Program-made: the position numbers and the translations under genes
Source of the DNA: Terana coerulea
Lineage: Eukaryota; Basidiomycota; Agaricomycetes; Polyporales; Phanerochaetaceae
DNA: 64,000 bases
Direction of reading: 5' to 3'
Assembly (NCBI GenBank): GCA_024811115.1
Contig: JAKOGH010000790.1
Coordinates: 62,001 to 126,000 of the forward strand
Part shown: positions 35,459-46,413 of the stretch, in pieces
Layout of the letters: each line of letters opens with the position of its first letter
Numbering within the stretch: position 1 is the first letter of the stretch
The notes under the pieces: generated by a model
Told to the model about the DNA's origin: nothing
The model's database searches: none
Seen by the model: the letters and a program-made list of their open reading frames with translations, nothing else

Positions 35459-38361
35459 TTAGGATAGCAACTTTGCCTTCCGCAGGTGTTCGCGCATCAC
35501 CATGTCACGCACTAGCAGCATGCGTCAGTTTGGGGCGTAACAGACATAGTAAAGGGGAGGCGTACCGCTAGCAAGTATCCCGCTCGTCGTGGACGTGTCC
35601 TGCAAGGGAACGTGTGAGCGGCGGAAGGGACAGGCGGCATCGTGTCAGACGCACCGTCACGGACGTGAAGTACCCGTGGAATTTCCTCGGCTGCGGCGAG
35701 TGCTCGCGATGTATGAAGCTGAACTTGCTCCGAAAAACTACCCGTCCGATCAGCACCCGCCCGCCTCTCCGCGCCGCCAAGAAGCACACTCACATTTCTG
35801 CGCGCTCTCGAGGTCGTTTGGCCGGTCACCGAAGCTGCGGAGGTACTTGGCCGAGCCTGATGCCCGACTTGAGCTTCGAATCGAGGATGTCGCATTTGTT
35901 CATGAACAGCACGAGCTCGACCTTCGCGAGTAGCTTGTTCGAGCACACGGCCTTCCACAGCATCACCGTGTCTTCCTAGAAGCGGCGATAGGCAATAGGG
36001 CTTAGCAAGGAAGGAGGAGGGTGACGCGAGAGGCTTACCAGCCGATTGACGCTTTTGTCTTCTACCAGGGTTTGATCAAATGCGGATATTGGTGCCAGGA
36101 ATATAATAGCTAGGGTTCTGTCGTCAGCGACTGAGCTGCCGAACTGTGCACTATAGGTGCTGACCATCGACTGCAAGGGCATGAGCATCGGATATCATGT
36201 GTAATACGTGTGGGTGCTCACCATCGTCAAAGAAAGGCGCCCAAGTTGCTATAAAACCCGACGGTTAGCTACGACATAGTGAGCGTCGCGAGTAGCACTT
36301 ACGCCGCTGATCGCAGAAGAGGAATTATTATTATAAGTGCATATACCAATTTGACAAGGGACGTACCTGTACCCGCGAGCCGCCGACGTCTATTATTCGC
36401 CACTCGGTCCCGCTCTCGAACCCGGACTCCATCTCAAACTTGTATTCGCATACACCGACTGTTTTTAGTCGTGCCCGGAAGACGTCGTCTGGGAACATAT
36501 CAATGAGGTGTATGCGCGGTACATGATCCCTACTTACCGTCCGAAGGGCAATAATTCACAGACGTCAATCGTTCCAGGTCGTTGAGAAAGCTGTTCCCCA
36601 ATGAGTCTCAAGCTAACGTGCACGCATATATGCACTCACAACCCCGGCGACTCCTCGAGCCGCACCTTGCGCCTCCGCAGCACATCCCGCACCGTCCGGT
36701 CGTTCCACAGCGCGACCATATCGTCCCGGCACTGGTGCAGCGTCAGCTGGCTCTCGTCCTGCGTCTCCTGGCCCGTCGTGCCCGCGCTCGCCGGCCGCCC
36801 CGACGCGCGGCCCTTCCCGAGCATCGCGCCCTTCCACGTCGCGCCCGGGCGCACGAACACCTCGTGCGTGTGGTGCCGGTGGTGCGCGCCGCACGCGCCG
36901 TCCGCGCAGATGCCGAGGTGCGTCGGCTCGGACTCGGTCGGCGGGACGAGCTTCGCGACGAGCAGGCTCTCGATGTGCCGCAGCGGCAGCAGGCGCATCG
37001 CGATCGTCTCGAGGTGGAACGGGAGCCGGCCGCGCCCGTCGCCGAGCGTCTCGTCGTCCTCCTCCGAGGCGGACGACGGCGAGGAGACGGGCAGCTCGCG
37101 CCGCCGGACGTCGGCGATCGCGTCGAGGATCAGACGGATGGAGCGCACGATGTTGAGCTGGATGATGGAGCGCCAGAGGATGCGTTCTTCGCGGAAGGCG
37201 GAGGGGGTGTATAATCGTTGGAACTCTGGACAAACGCGAGTCAGTAAGCAGGTTCAGGTAATCAGGGCAGAGGGAGTGTAAGGCGGAAAGTTGCGGATGA
37301 GGACATTCAGTTCAAAGCATATTGGAACGCCGTGCGCTGTGCACTCTAAAACACGTTGAGCCGTGCCGAACGCTGCCTCATATGCTGTACTCGCGCGACC
37401 AAAACGGCCCGTCCGCAGCCTGAGTGGGAACCCGTCTTGTCGGCCAGGTCCGGCAGGGCGCTCGAAGTCCAAGGGGCTGCTGGCCTGCATATATACAGCT
37501 GCGGGCAGCTGCTTCCCCATCGCTTGCGAGTAGACAAACGACGTGGGGAGTGATAGGGACCCTGACCTGGTCTGGGTAACTGGTTATTATCGAATCGCGA
37601 TTAATTGGAGTGGTAAGCACGCTTACCGTGACATTCGTCGACGAGTTCAACGTAAATGGTCACCCCACCCTATGTCTGCCGCTGACATCGAAAGAATACA
37701 GTACGCCAAACGCCAGGTGGCGGCGGTTTGGTCGTGCGAGTACAGCAAAGTTCCAGACACCGCTGGCATATGACCTTCCGTAATCAAATAGCTGTTCACG
37801 GCAGAGATGTGGAACACGCTGAGATGCAAGGAGCACCGTATTCGTCTTCATTGACCTGGCAGCAGTGCAGGTGGTTGGGTTTCCAGCCGCCGTGTTCTTC
37901 TGGTTCCAGAGGACAAAGTATGAAACACTCACGCCTCAGAGTTGTGGACTTCCCTGGGCGCAGTCGGTGTGAGTATTCGAGGACAGGCACGCAGCAGACA
38001 CCCCCGGGAGCAGACGCGTCCCCGCATTCCCGGTAACCCGCCTCGAGGGCCCAAAACCAATACCATTCACGGTGCGTCGTGCTCTCGCGGGGACCGAGAC
38101 GCGGCGACCTCGTCGCGCGGCGGGGGTTCTGTGCAGAATAAACGAGGACGCACCGCTCTCGCTCTGCCCAAGAAGCAACAGCTTCACGATCTGCCTCTTC
38201 TTCCGGAGCGTCCGCTCGCGCTTGATGTCCTCGTCGATCTCCTGGCTGATCCTGCGGGCCTCGGCCTCCTGCGTGAGGCGGGTGAGCTTCTGCTCGGGGC
38301 TCTCGTCGGGCGGGGGCCGCAGCGCGGCGTCGAGCGGGTCCGGGGGCTCTCGCGCGGGCAT
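35459..38361 (-). CDS. Heterotrimeric G-protein alpha subunit, atypical large form
   Basis: Twelve exons fit: 38361-38154, 37953-37933, 37225-36640, 36590-36538, 36488-36367, 36306-36303, 36248-36222, 36130-36039, 35975-35794, 35737-35655, 35599-35566, 35511-35459. Motifs appear in order: G1 GQSESGKSTT (across intron 1), switch I RARLKTVG with the ADP-ribosylation-site Arg, G3 DVGGSRVQ, AIIFLAPISAFDQ, G4 NKCD, G5-like TSVTDTSTT. The catalytic Gln of DVGGQ is Ser. The N-terminus (MPAREPP) lacks Gly2 for myristoylation. The helical domain carries a long Ser/acidic insert. Exon 9 has one surplus base near 35849-35852; without it the sum is exactly 487 residues. Exon 6 is a 4-base microexon. Intron 2 is 707 bp. 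It probably acts in membrane-proximal signalling, but with altered GTP hydrolysis. Confidence 0.85.
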
Positions 38362-40112
38362 GGCGGCGTCGCTGGTGGGGGCGGCGGGCTCAAAGCAGGG
38401 TCATGAAAGCGCTGTGCAGGAGAGAGAGGACGCGAGAGGTGCGGAGCGCGAAATGGAGGCCATGGTGGATGGCAGATGCTACATATCAATCCCTCAGGCT
38501 CCGGCACCAGGCGTCTCGCGCTGTGCCCAAATCGGAGATGGCCCACACGCTCCCCTCCCGCGTCCATCTCCCGCGGCGTGGGCGGGCGGGTCGCGGGGCG
38601 CAGCGCGGCGGCGACGGCTCGTCCCCGCCGTCCGCGCGCTGAGCTGGCCGCCGTGCCCGGCGGCGACGGGCATCCCCCGTCGTGCGCGGCGCAGGTCCTG
38701 GCCCCGCGGGCGGCGAAAAGGCACACGGTGATAGGGTTTCCCGCGCTGGGCCCTGTTCCTGATCAGCCAGGCCAAAGCGTGCCGGGCGCCTGCGCCGAGG
38801 AACAGGCGGCGGCTTCTCCCCCTGGGCCGGAATCCCCACGGACCCATACGCTCACCCTCCCAGGCATCACAGCAACTCGCAGTCTCTGACGGTCGTCGTG
38901 GGTCGTATCCACCCTCCGCAGAATCCACTGACAAATGCACCAGCCACGCTGTCAGGTGCGGCAGCATCACTGTTGCGGTCGATGATACATGTACACCGCT
39001 GCATGCGGATGCAAAGACATATACAAATCGCTAACCTCTTGCTGGCGGGAGCACAACGATGCAATATTGCTACGATGACACAAAGCACCCAGAGATATGT
39101 CAGTACACTCTCCGGAGTATTCGACTCCCCGGCGAAACCATCCACGACGCCTCAAAGCCCTCTCAAAAGGCCCGCCAGCCAATCACAACGCCTCCGGCGA
39201 CTCAGGGTCCTATTCAGTACGCACGCCACACCGAGCGGAAATCCGAACCACGCGCGGAACCTATTCGCTGAAAGTTAACCGCCAAGGCACGCCCGTCACC
39301 CTCGGGACCAGGCTGCTTTGCGAAGCAGCGCGCCGAAACCGTGCGCACACAGCCTGATACTTACGCGTCGTCGCGCGCCGCGGCGAGGCCGGAGTTGAGG
39401 CAGGCGGCCGCGCCGCGCCCCGCGTTGTGCTGTGCTACCGCTGCGCACGCGAGCGAGCCGCTGGCACAGAAAAGGGGACCGTCCGTCGTTCGTGGGTACA
39501 CCATTCGCCAACCGGACAGCGCCTCGCACCAGCACATACCAGTACCCCCGTTGGCGGCACAACCTGGTACATGCCCTGATGAGCACGCACGCGCACGCAG
39601 CAGCCTCAGCGCGCGTCCAGGACCTCGGGCGCACGCGCGGGTGCCTGGGCGGATTTCGCACAGTAGGCCTCCGATAGCCTTTTGTTGCCTTTCGGTGCCC
39701 GCTCGCGGGCGGGGCGTACCTGGGCTTCGCAACCAATGCGCGCGCGGTTCTCACCGCAATATACGCCGGATCGCCTCTGCCAATCCTCTCCCAGGAGGTG
39801 GGCCATGTGCGGGCAATCGACGAGCAATCGGCGGTGCATGTAGGGCGGCTCGGGGCCTGGGCCCGCCATCTGTGCTGCTCGCCTCCGTCGAGGCACGCTC
39901 CGGGGTAAGTACTGGGCGGGCAGACGGCAGCGCAAACGCGGGTCGCAGGCGGTCTCTGTCAAGCGAGCCAGTTGCAACCAGGCCGGTCTGTGCTTTGAAA
40001 GGGCCTCATGTGGCGTGCACTTCTGTGCAAATGTTCCATGGCTGTCGTTATTAACATGCACATGCACAGCACATCTGCAACCTTCGTATAGCAGGCCGAG
40101 ACGCGTCGTGCC
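38362..40112. other. GC-rich region upstream of G-alpha
   Basis: Long open frames on several strands are GC-composition artefacts: arginine- and proline-rich, overlapping, with no domain. I see no gene. Confidence 0.4.
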
Positions 40113-40599
40113 TACTATGACTGGCCCCACGTTTATAATTGACCCACCTTTTATAATTTCGCTTTCCTGCGCTCCCTTGCAACTCATTAGTGCCCAGAAT
40201 TTTTCTACAGATCCTTCGAGGATGCTTCTAAGCGACTGCAAACTTGTTTTGTGCAATTTCGTGAGCGGGAGGGATAGGAATTTTGGTGAAGCTCAAATGA
40301 CGGCCGTTTGCAAGAACCAGCCCATTTTGGCGCTAATCATCCTATCGACCAATCCGCATGCAGGATCATCGCTGAATTGGGGAATTCTGTGATGCCGCCC
40401 TTAATTTTGAAAGGTGGGCTCTCTCGAAAGAGCGTCTCCCATTCGCCCTACACTCGTCTTAAAAATACAAAGAAAATATAGGTATGTAGGCAAGGTAGTA
40501 TTGTACTGGTATACCAGGATTTATGAGGAAAACTGTAGTAACGCAGGAGCAGCACCTTAAAGAGTAGGAATCCTTATAAACGTGGGGCCAGTCATAGTA
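40113..40599. mobile_element. MITE with 26 bp terminal inverted repeats (487 bp)
   Basis: The ends TACTATGACTGGCCCCACGT(TTATAA) at 40113-40138 and the exact complement at 40574-40599 enclose a non-coding interior. The outer TA could be the target duplication. Confidence 0.75.
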
Positions 40600-41047
40600 T
40601 CCAAGACAGTCGTTGCAGACCCACTGGAGTACCCGGAGCGGGTTGGACCGCTACAACACCCATGGGGCCATGATACATGATAAACAACCACCCGTGGTTA
40701 GCACCCGCGCCCCGCGATTTCCAGCATCAACGCCCCGCCGCCCCTGACGCTTTGTACCTGAAGGCAGGCCAGGTGGACAATGCAAAGACCCTTCAATGCG
40801 ATCGTTTCCTCTGTAAGTGCAGTACTTAAATTTGCCGCAGACTATCCAATCACTGGGTGCCTTAGACGACCTTTGGGCTTGTCTCCCCAAGTAAGTTAAA
40901 GGAGCCACGCTCCGGCGTACGGATGAGTCGTTTGTCTAACGTTTGGGCACAGGCAGTGACCCGTACCACATGTGGTATCGAGCTCTGGTTTAACAGGTTA
41001 CATCTCAGTGGGTGAATTTAAATATCTGCACACCGTTGAAGTTGGAA

Positions 41048-41250
41048 TTCTGCGCGCATTGTCAGACATGGGCTTCGCCCTGTGATTGCTATCGTCGGCA
41101 AGGTTGGCCACCAGAAGACAAGTTTGTAGGAGCCTACAGCGATGAGTTTGACGAATTCTTTGCAATCCCCGAGTCCTCCCTCAGATTAGAAAAGAACGCA
41201 CTGCCTTTGACCTCAAGGGGGCTATCGAGGGATGCATCAAGATGTATCAA
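41048..41250 (+). pseudogene. MYND-family C-terminal fragment (copy 5)
   Basis: In three successive frames the sequence shows GLRPVIAIVGKVG, DEFDEFFAIPESSLRL and FDLKGAIEGCIKMY. These match, in the same order, the end of copy 4 (GLHSVIATVGRVG, DFEDFSTFPESALKL, FKRAVEGHIKLD). No finger or upstream exon is visible. It is a degenerate fragment. Confidence 0.6.
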
Positions 41251-42199
41251 TGTTCAGCTTGCTGTACTGCATATCAGTATTGGATTGTCGTACGTCTTGA
41301 GGCGTGACGATTAGTGAGAGGGTACAGGCTATTATTGGCAATGAGGCACGTCTTACAACTGCTTATGCGAGTTTCTCACACTGACTGTATCTACCAGCGG
41401 TTGAGCAGACTTCGAATGTTGTTATGATAAGGAACGTTAGCGGATCGACGGCAGGCTGAGGCAGCAACTGCTTCTGGTGACCTACCAAGCTCATTCATTC
41501 ATTTTTCACTGTGGGAGAAACTGCTCAGCTACCTTGCATTCGTATGTTCTTTTGCTCAGAGCTCTGTCAGACGGATCTGAAAATTGAGCCTGGACTGGTG
41601 CGCCGTTCAACATTTTTGCCGAGCTATGATGCATACATCCACTATGCATGCGAGCCATCCGAATTATTCGTGCTAAATACCAGTGGCGTACTGTCTGTGC
41701 ATGTGCGCAATGAGCTTGAATATTGAGCGAAAGCGCATGAAAGCGGCTCTATGGGCGTCTAACGAACAGCTCTGAACATCCGGATTTATGGGCGCTAAGC
41801 GAACTAGCCTGCTCGAGTCATGGCATCTGCCTGTGCTTTCCTCCTTCTACCCAGCAACCACCTCCTGCACCCTCTAGAGCCCTGAGACTCTGTACGATAG
41901 TGTATACCTCTCTTGTACTCTTCTACTTACCAACATCTCACATACTCGTGGGTACCTCCTTACCTGAGCTCTCTCAGGAACCTGCCCACACGGTCGAAGG
42001 TATGACTCAAGCAGTTCTTCCTGGCGTGTTCTGGCCTGACATGGGGAGATTCTTATTCTAGATCGCATAGGACGAGAATCGAGGTGCTCGAGTCATAGGT
42101 CTTCTTGGCCTCCCGTTTGCCGTATAACTTCGGCATTACCCTGGACATTTCGACGTATATCTCCTCGAGGACCGTCCAACCGTTCCTTACACCCACAAC
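41251..42199. other. Intergenic region upstream of the aspartokinase gene
   Basis: I see no gene. The last 100-200 bp should hold the aspartokinase promoter. No clear Gcn4/CPC1 site (TGACTCA) is visible close to the start. Confidence 0.35.
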
Positions 42200-44584
42200 A
42201 TGTCAGATCCGTCGCCACCATCCACGCCGACCTCGTTGTCCTCCGGGTCGTCGCGGGCCTCGTCACTGTCGTCCCCGCGCACACCGCCAAACCTGCATCA
42301 GAACTCCATCGACCCCGCTGCGAAATGGCTGGTGCAAAAGTTCGGTGGAACGAGTGTGGGGAAGTTTGCGGTGAAGATTGCTGAGGACATCGTCTCGTGA
42401 GTAACCCTTGTGTATGCAGGCCCTTTACCTCGTGTGCTTGGGTGAGAGCGAGCTTTGGAGATACGCGGACTCAAGGTCCCACTACGCCACCTTTCCCTAA
42501 TCGGCCGTGACATCGCCACATCATTCAATTTCGATGTACGCCAAGATTCATAACGGTACTGAACATACCTGCGTTACAGGGAATACCTCGATCAACACAA
42601 GGTTGCCATAGTCTGCTCCGCGCGGTCTGGCTCGACCAAAGCACTTGGCACGACCAATCTTCTATTGAAAGCTGCGTCAGAAGCCCTGCAGCGATCACGA
42701 AGTCCAACAGGCACCAATGGGACCAACACGCCCAACGGGTTCTTCTCGCGGGTTTCGCAAAATCAGTCACCGCTGTCCAGTCCGCGTCCGCGTAGCAAAT
42801 CCTCGCCGCGCTCGGACACGCCATACGGAGCGTTGGCCATGACCCCTGCCACCCCGGGGCCCAGCACGTCGTTCAACACGACGGTAGACCTCATCCGCTC
42901 CGAGCACCTGACCGCGGCGCGGTCTTCCATCCGCGACCCGGAGATATTAAAAGAGTTGGAGGCAGAATTAGAGCGGGACTGCGACTCGTTGCGCTCATTC
43001 TTATTTGCGGCCCAGGTTCGGATATTAAACTCGACTAGTTTGTGTAAATGTCTCATGGCTTTACGCAGGTCATAGACGAGATATCTCCGCGATCAAAGGA
43101 CAGCATTGTCGGCTTTGGGGAGCGACTGGGCTGCAAGATCATAACCGGTGTACTTCGGGATAGGGTGGGCTTATATTTCAGTTCCTTTTTGGATTACTGT
43201 TGCTGAAATTGAGTGCAGGGTATTGACGCGGAGTTTGTGTCCCTAGAAAACATTGTACCTATATCCGAAGACGGCGATATCTCCAGCGAAACGGAGACAC
43301 TAGGCCAAGAATTCTACGACAAGGTCGCCGCCGCGGTCGGGCAGCGTATCCGCGAATGCGGTCCTCGCGTCCCTGTCGTCACCGGTGCGTCCCCAGGCAT
43401 CCACTCCCTCCCCTTCTTTGCCGTCATGCTCACTTCTGCGGCAATGCAGGCTTCTTCGGCCCGGTGCCGGGCTCGTTGCTGCGCCAGGTCGGCCGCGGGT
43501 ACACCGACTTGCTGTCCGCGCTGCTCGCGGTCGGCCTGCAGGCGTCGGAGCTGCAGATCTGGAAAGAGGTCGACGGCATCTTCACGGCCGACCCGCGCAA
43601 GGTGCCCACCGCGCGGCTGATACCGATCATCAGCCCTGAGGAGGCGGCGGAGCTGACGTACTACGGCAGCGAGGTCGTCCATCCGTTCACTATGGAGCAG
43701 GTTTGTCCCAGCATATGTTGCATTGACACTGTACTGAGTGGGGTCGTGCAGGTCATTCGTAGGAAAATCCCGATACGCATCAAGAATGTTGAGAACCCGA
43801 AGGGCGGCGGCACCGTCATCCATCCGGACCCAGACATCGACGCCGCGTCGGGCACAGAAGAAGCGTCTACCGCTGGCGCGGCGCCGGCTGCCCAGCAGTG
43901 GTCGTACAAGCCGCTCGCGGAGCTGCACGGCGCGAACGGCGGACCCCCTTCACCAACGGCGCGCCGCACAAGCAGCCGACGGCGGTGACCATCAAAGAGA
44001 ACATCGTAGTCGTGAACGTGAACAGCAACCGCAAGAACGTGTCGCACGGCTTCCTCGCGGGCATCTTCGGCGTGCTCGACCGCTTCGGCGTCGTGGTGGA
44101 CCTGATCAGCACGAGCGAGGTGCACGTCAGCATGGCGATCGAGCAGGGCATCGAGAAGCGCGCGCTGGACAAGGTCGTGCGGGAGCTGGGCAAGTACGGC
44201 AGCGTGCGTTCCTCTTCTTGTCTGCGCATCCGTGGCGGCTGACACGGGCGGCGCAGGTGACGACGGCGCGGGACATGGCGATTCTGTCGCTCGTGGGCAA
44301 GCAGATGCGGCACCTCGTCGGCATCGCGGGGCGCATGTTCACGACGCTCGGGCAGGGGAACGTGAATATCGAGATGATTAGCCAGGGCGCGAACGAGATC
44401 AACATCTCGTGCGTCATCGAGGGACGCGACGCCGTCAAGGCCCTCAACCTCATTCACCAAGCATGCCTGCAGATACGGCCTGAGGGCGCGAAGGGCAGAG
44501 GTGAGTGGTGCGCGAAATCAGGCAAACAGTGACGGGTGTGCTGACAATGTGTGATTGTTTGCAGTAGGTCCCTGGCTATTCTAG
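42200..44584 (+). CDS. HOM3: Aspartate kinase (aspartokinase)
   Basis: Eight exons fit: 42200-42396, 42580-43015, 43069-43164, 43219-43384, 43450-43700, 43752-44203, 44257-44500, 44565-44584. The enzyme phosphorylates L-aspartate, the first step to threonine, methionine and homoserine. Landmarks are VQKFGGTSVGK at the N-terminus, GFGERLG, GFFGPVPG, GRGYTDLLSALLAVGL, then WKEVDGIFTADPR, and two C-terminal ACT domains (from VVVNVNSNRK and from MAILSLVGKQM) that usually sense threonine. The C-terminus GRVGPWLF matches the family. A Ser/Pro/Thr-rich loop of roughly 60 residues interrupts the kinase domain in exon 2. One base is missing near 43941-43948, because the frame moves between GANGG and TPFTNGAPHKQ. 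With it the total is exactly 620 residues. The rest is well conserved, so an assembly error is likelier than gene death. The symbol is the yeast orthologue. Confidence 0.9.
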
Positions 44585-44951
44585 CGGTCCAACCCGCTTC
44601 GGCAGTGGGTGTTTCTGAGCTGTGTGGGACACCCCTGAAAAAGTATCGGCCTGCTCTATGGAGGCTATGTGTTTGTTGCATACATTTATATACTAATGAC
44701 GATAGTAGTAGGACATCTACCTGGAAATCACAGCTTTTGAGGTCATCCTTGATCATTGCTCGCCCATGCACTTGTGGGGCTCACCTTACTTACGACATCA
44801 GCCTGCATGCCCTCGCTCGAATTGTTGCGCCCCAAAACACGCAATACCGCAATTGGGAAGCCAGGACAATACAGCGAACTAGGACCTTTCGGAACCAGAC
44901 CCATTATCAGTTGCCGCTAGGTTGTTGATCATAGAGTACAGCGAGCCAATA
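44585..44951. other. Convergent 3' spacer
   Basis: I see nothing beyond the 3' flanks of the aspartokinase gene and MYND copy 4. Confidence 0.4.
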
Positions 44952-46100
44952 TCAATCCAGCTTGATATGCCCCTCAACAGCTCTCTTGAAGGTGGACTTC
45001 CAGGGTGCATTGTCCATTAGTTTGAGGGCAGACTCGGGGAAGGTGGAGAAATCTTCGAAGTCGTCGCCATTGGCCTCCCCAAAACCGCCGATTGGCATAA
45101 AGTTGCCAACCCTGCCTACGGTGGCAATCACAGAGTGCAGCCCATGTTTGCCTTCCTGTAGCACTTCCCTCGACTCTTGCAGCGTGCTTTCAAGCAGCGC
45201 GATGTTGCTAGAGCTCCCTTCACTCTGCGACTTCGTGTCAAAACTGTTGCGCGTGACTTTCACTGGATTCGACATACCTTCCATTCGGCCACCATCTGCT
45301 CCACGGTGGCAAGTGAAACGTCCTCCACGACGTACTGGCTCGGGGCCGGCTTGCTCCCAAGCGCCAGTGAGATTCGGAGGACGTACTTCAGACAGTTCTC
45401 CGGTTCACGGTGCACGCGAAATGCCAACACCACCGTAGATGCTATCGAGGGCCTGTGGTGCCTACACCACGCCCTCAGGTCCAGGATGAGTCGTCTTGGA
45501 TCCTCGAGCAAGTTAAGTGACAGCGACGGGCTATCTTGTGCATGTTGTGAAGACGCGGCGAAGGCTGCTTCGCGGTTCGCTTTAGACTGTGCTTTCAACA
45601 TGGTAAATAGTGCGCCGTTGCTCTGGCAGCCAGTTTTGTGGAACGACTAGTTAGCTCTCTGACATTCTTTACTCTGATGACCCCGAACATTAGCACAAAA
45701 ACTGATAGGTAGCAACTGACAGGACCCACACAGTAGTGGGTCGTTTGCATCGTGAGCAGCATTTCAGCGGTGTCTCTAGAGACTCGAATTGAAAGCAGTG
45801 TGCGCATTGCTTCAAGTTGTGCATCTCCCGGTGCATCTTCTGGAAGAACTCCACAGGTCGCGCTAAGTCTCGAGAAAATGAATCCCGACGACGGAGAGGA
45901 TGCTGCCTGCAAACTGGTGAGCGACAGGTTTGGCCACAGAAGTGCGTCGTTGTGATTACCTGAGGCAAGGTTAACGTTTGGGTCGACTGAGCTCGTGGCG
46001 TCCGACGCCACCGTAGCCCATTGATGCGCTGATGCGCCTCTGACCAAAGTAGACGATGGGCGTCGGCGGTAGCATGTATTGATGTTGTTAATGTCGGATA
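44952..46100 (-). pseudogene. MYND-finger gene copy 4, with nonsense and frameshift
   Basis: This copy is closest to copy 1. It shows CAHCFQFESLETPLKCC and CSRCK, then HYC one base out of frame near 45745. After the intron comes SKECQRAN, then TAG at 45649-45647 where copy 1 has tryptophan, then the frame continues (GCQSNGALF, DPRRLILDLRAWCRHHRPS, VAEWK). The last exon reads through VGRVGNFMPIGG to FKRAVEGHIKLD and ends at 44952. The start is uncertain, at about 46100. Conserved zinc ligands outside these two lesions suggest recent inactivation. Confidence 0.7.
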
Positions 46101-46413
46101 TCGTGTACACACATCCGCCCTGCGTTAGCTTTAACCTCAGAGCTCGATCCTTATTTAACAGAAAGCATACCCAGAGATCCTCTAATGTACCAGGTAATCA
46201 GCAGTCTACAGCAGCTTCGAGTACCAGTGTACTTACAGAGAACAGTTGAAGCCTAGCTAGAACCGCTACGCTCCGCCTGACGATGTGACTCAGAACTTGG
46301 ACCATGAATTAGATATTGATATGTAGTGGGTGTTAGTTGCAGAGCGAAGAAACCAAATGTAAAATAGCTATGAATTCCTTCCCGATTACATAACCATGAA
46401 TACGTTTGGTAGA
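46101..46413. other. Spacer
   Basis: I see no gene. It may hold the MYND copy 4 promoter. Confidence 0.35.

Noticed and set aside
36582..37281. Plus-strand frames of more than 200 codons across G-alpha exon 3
   Set aside because: They are shadows of a GC-rich exon on the other strand, with arginine-rich, domain-free products.
38494..40256. Several long frames in the GC-rich region upstream of G-alpha
   Set aside because: They overlap on both strands, are dominated by R, P and A, lack introns typical of this genome and have no motif.
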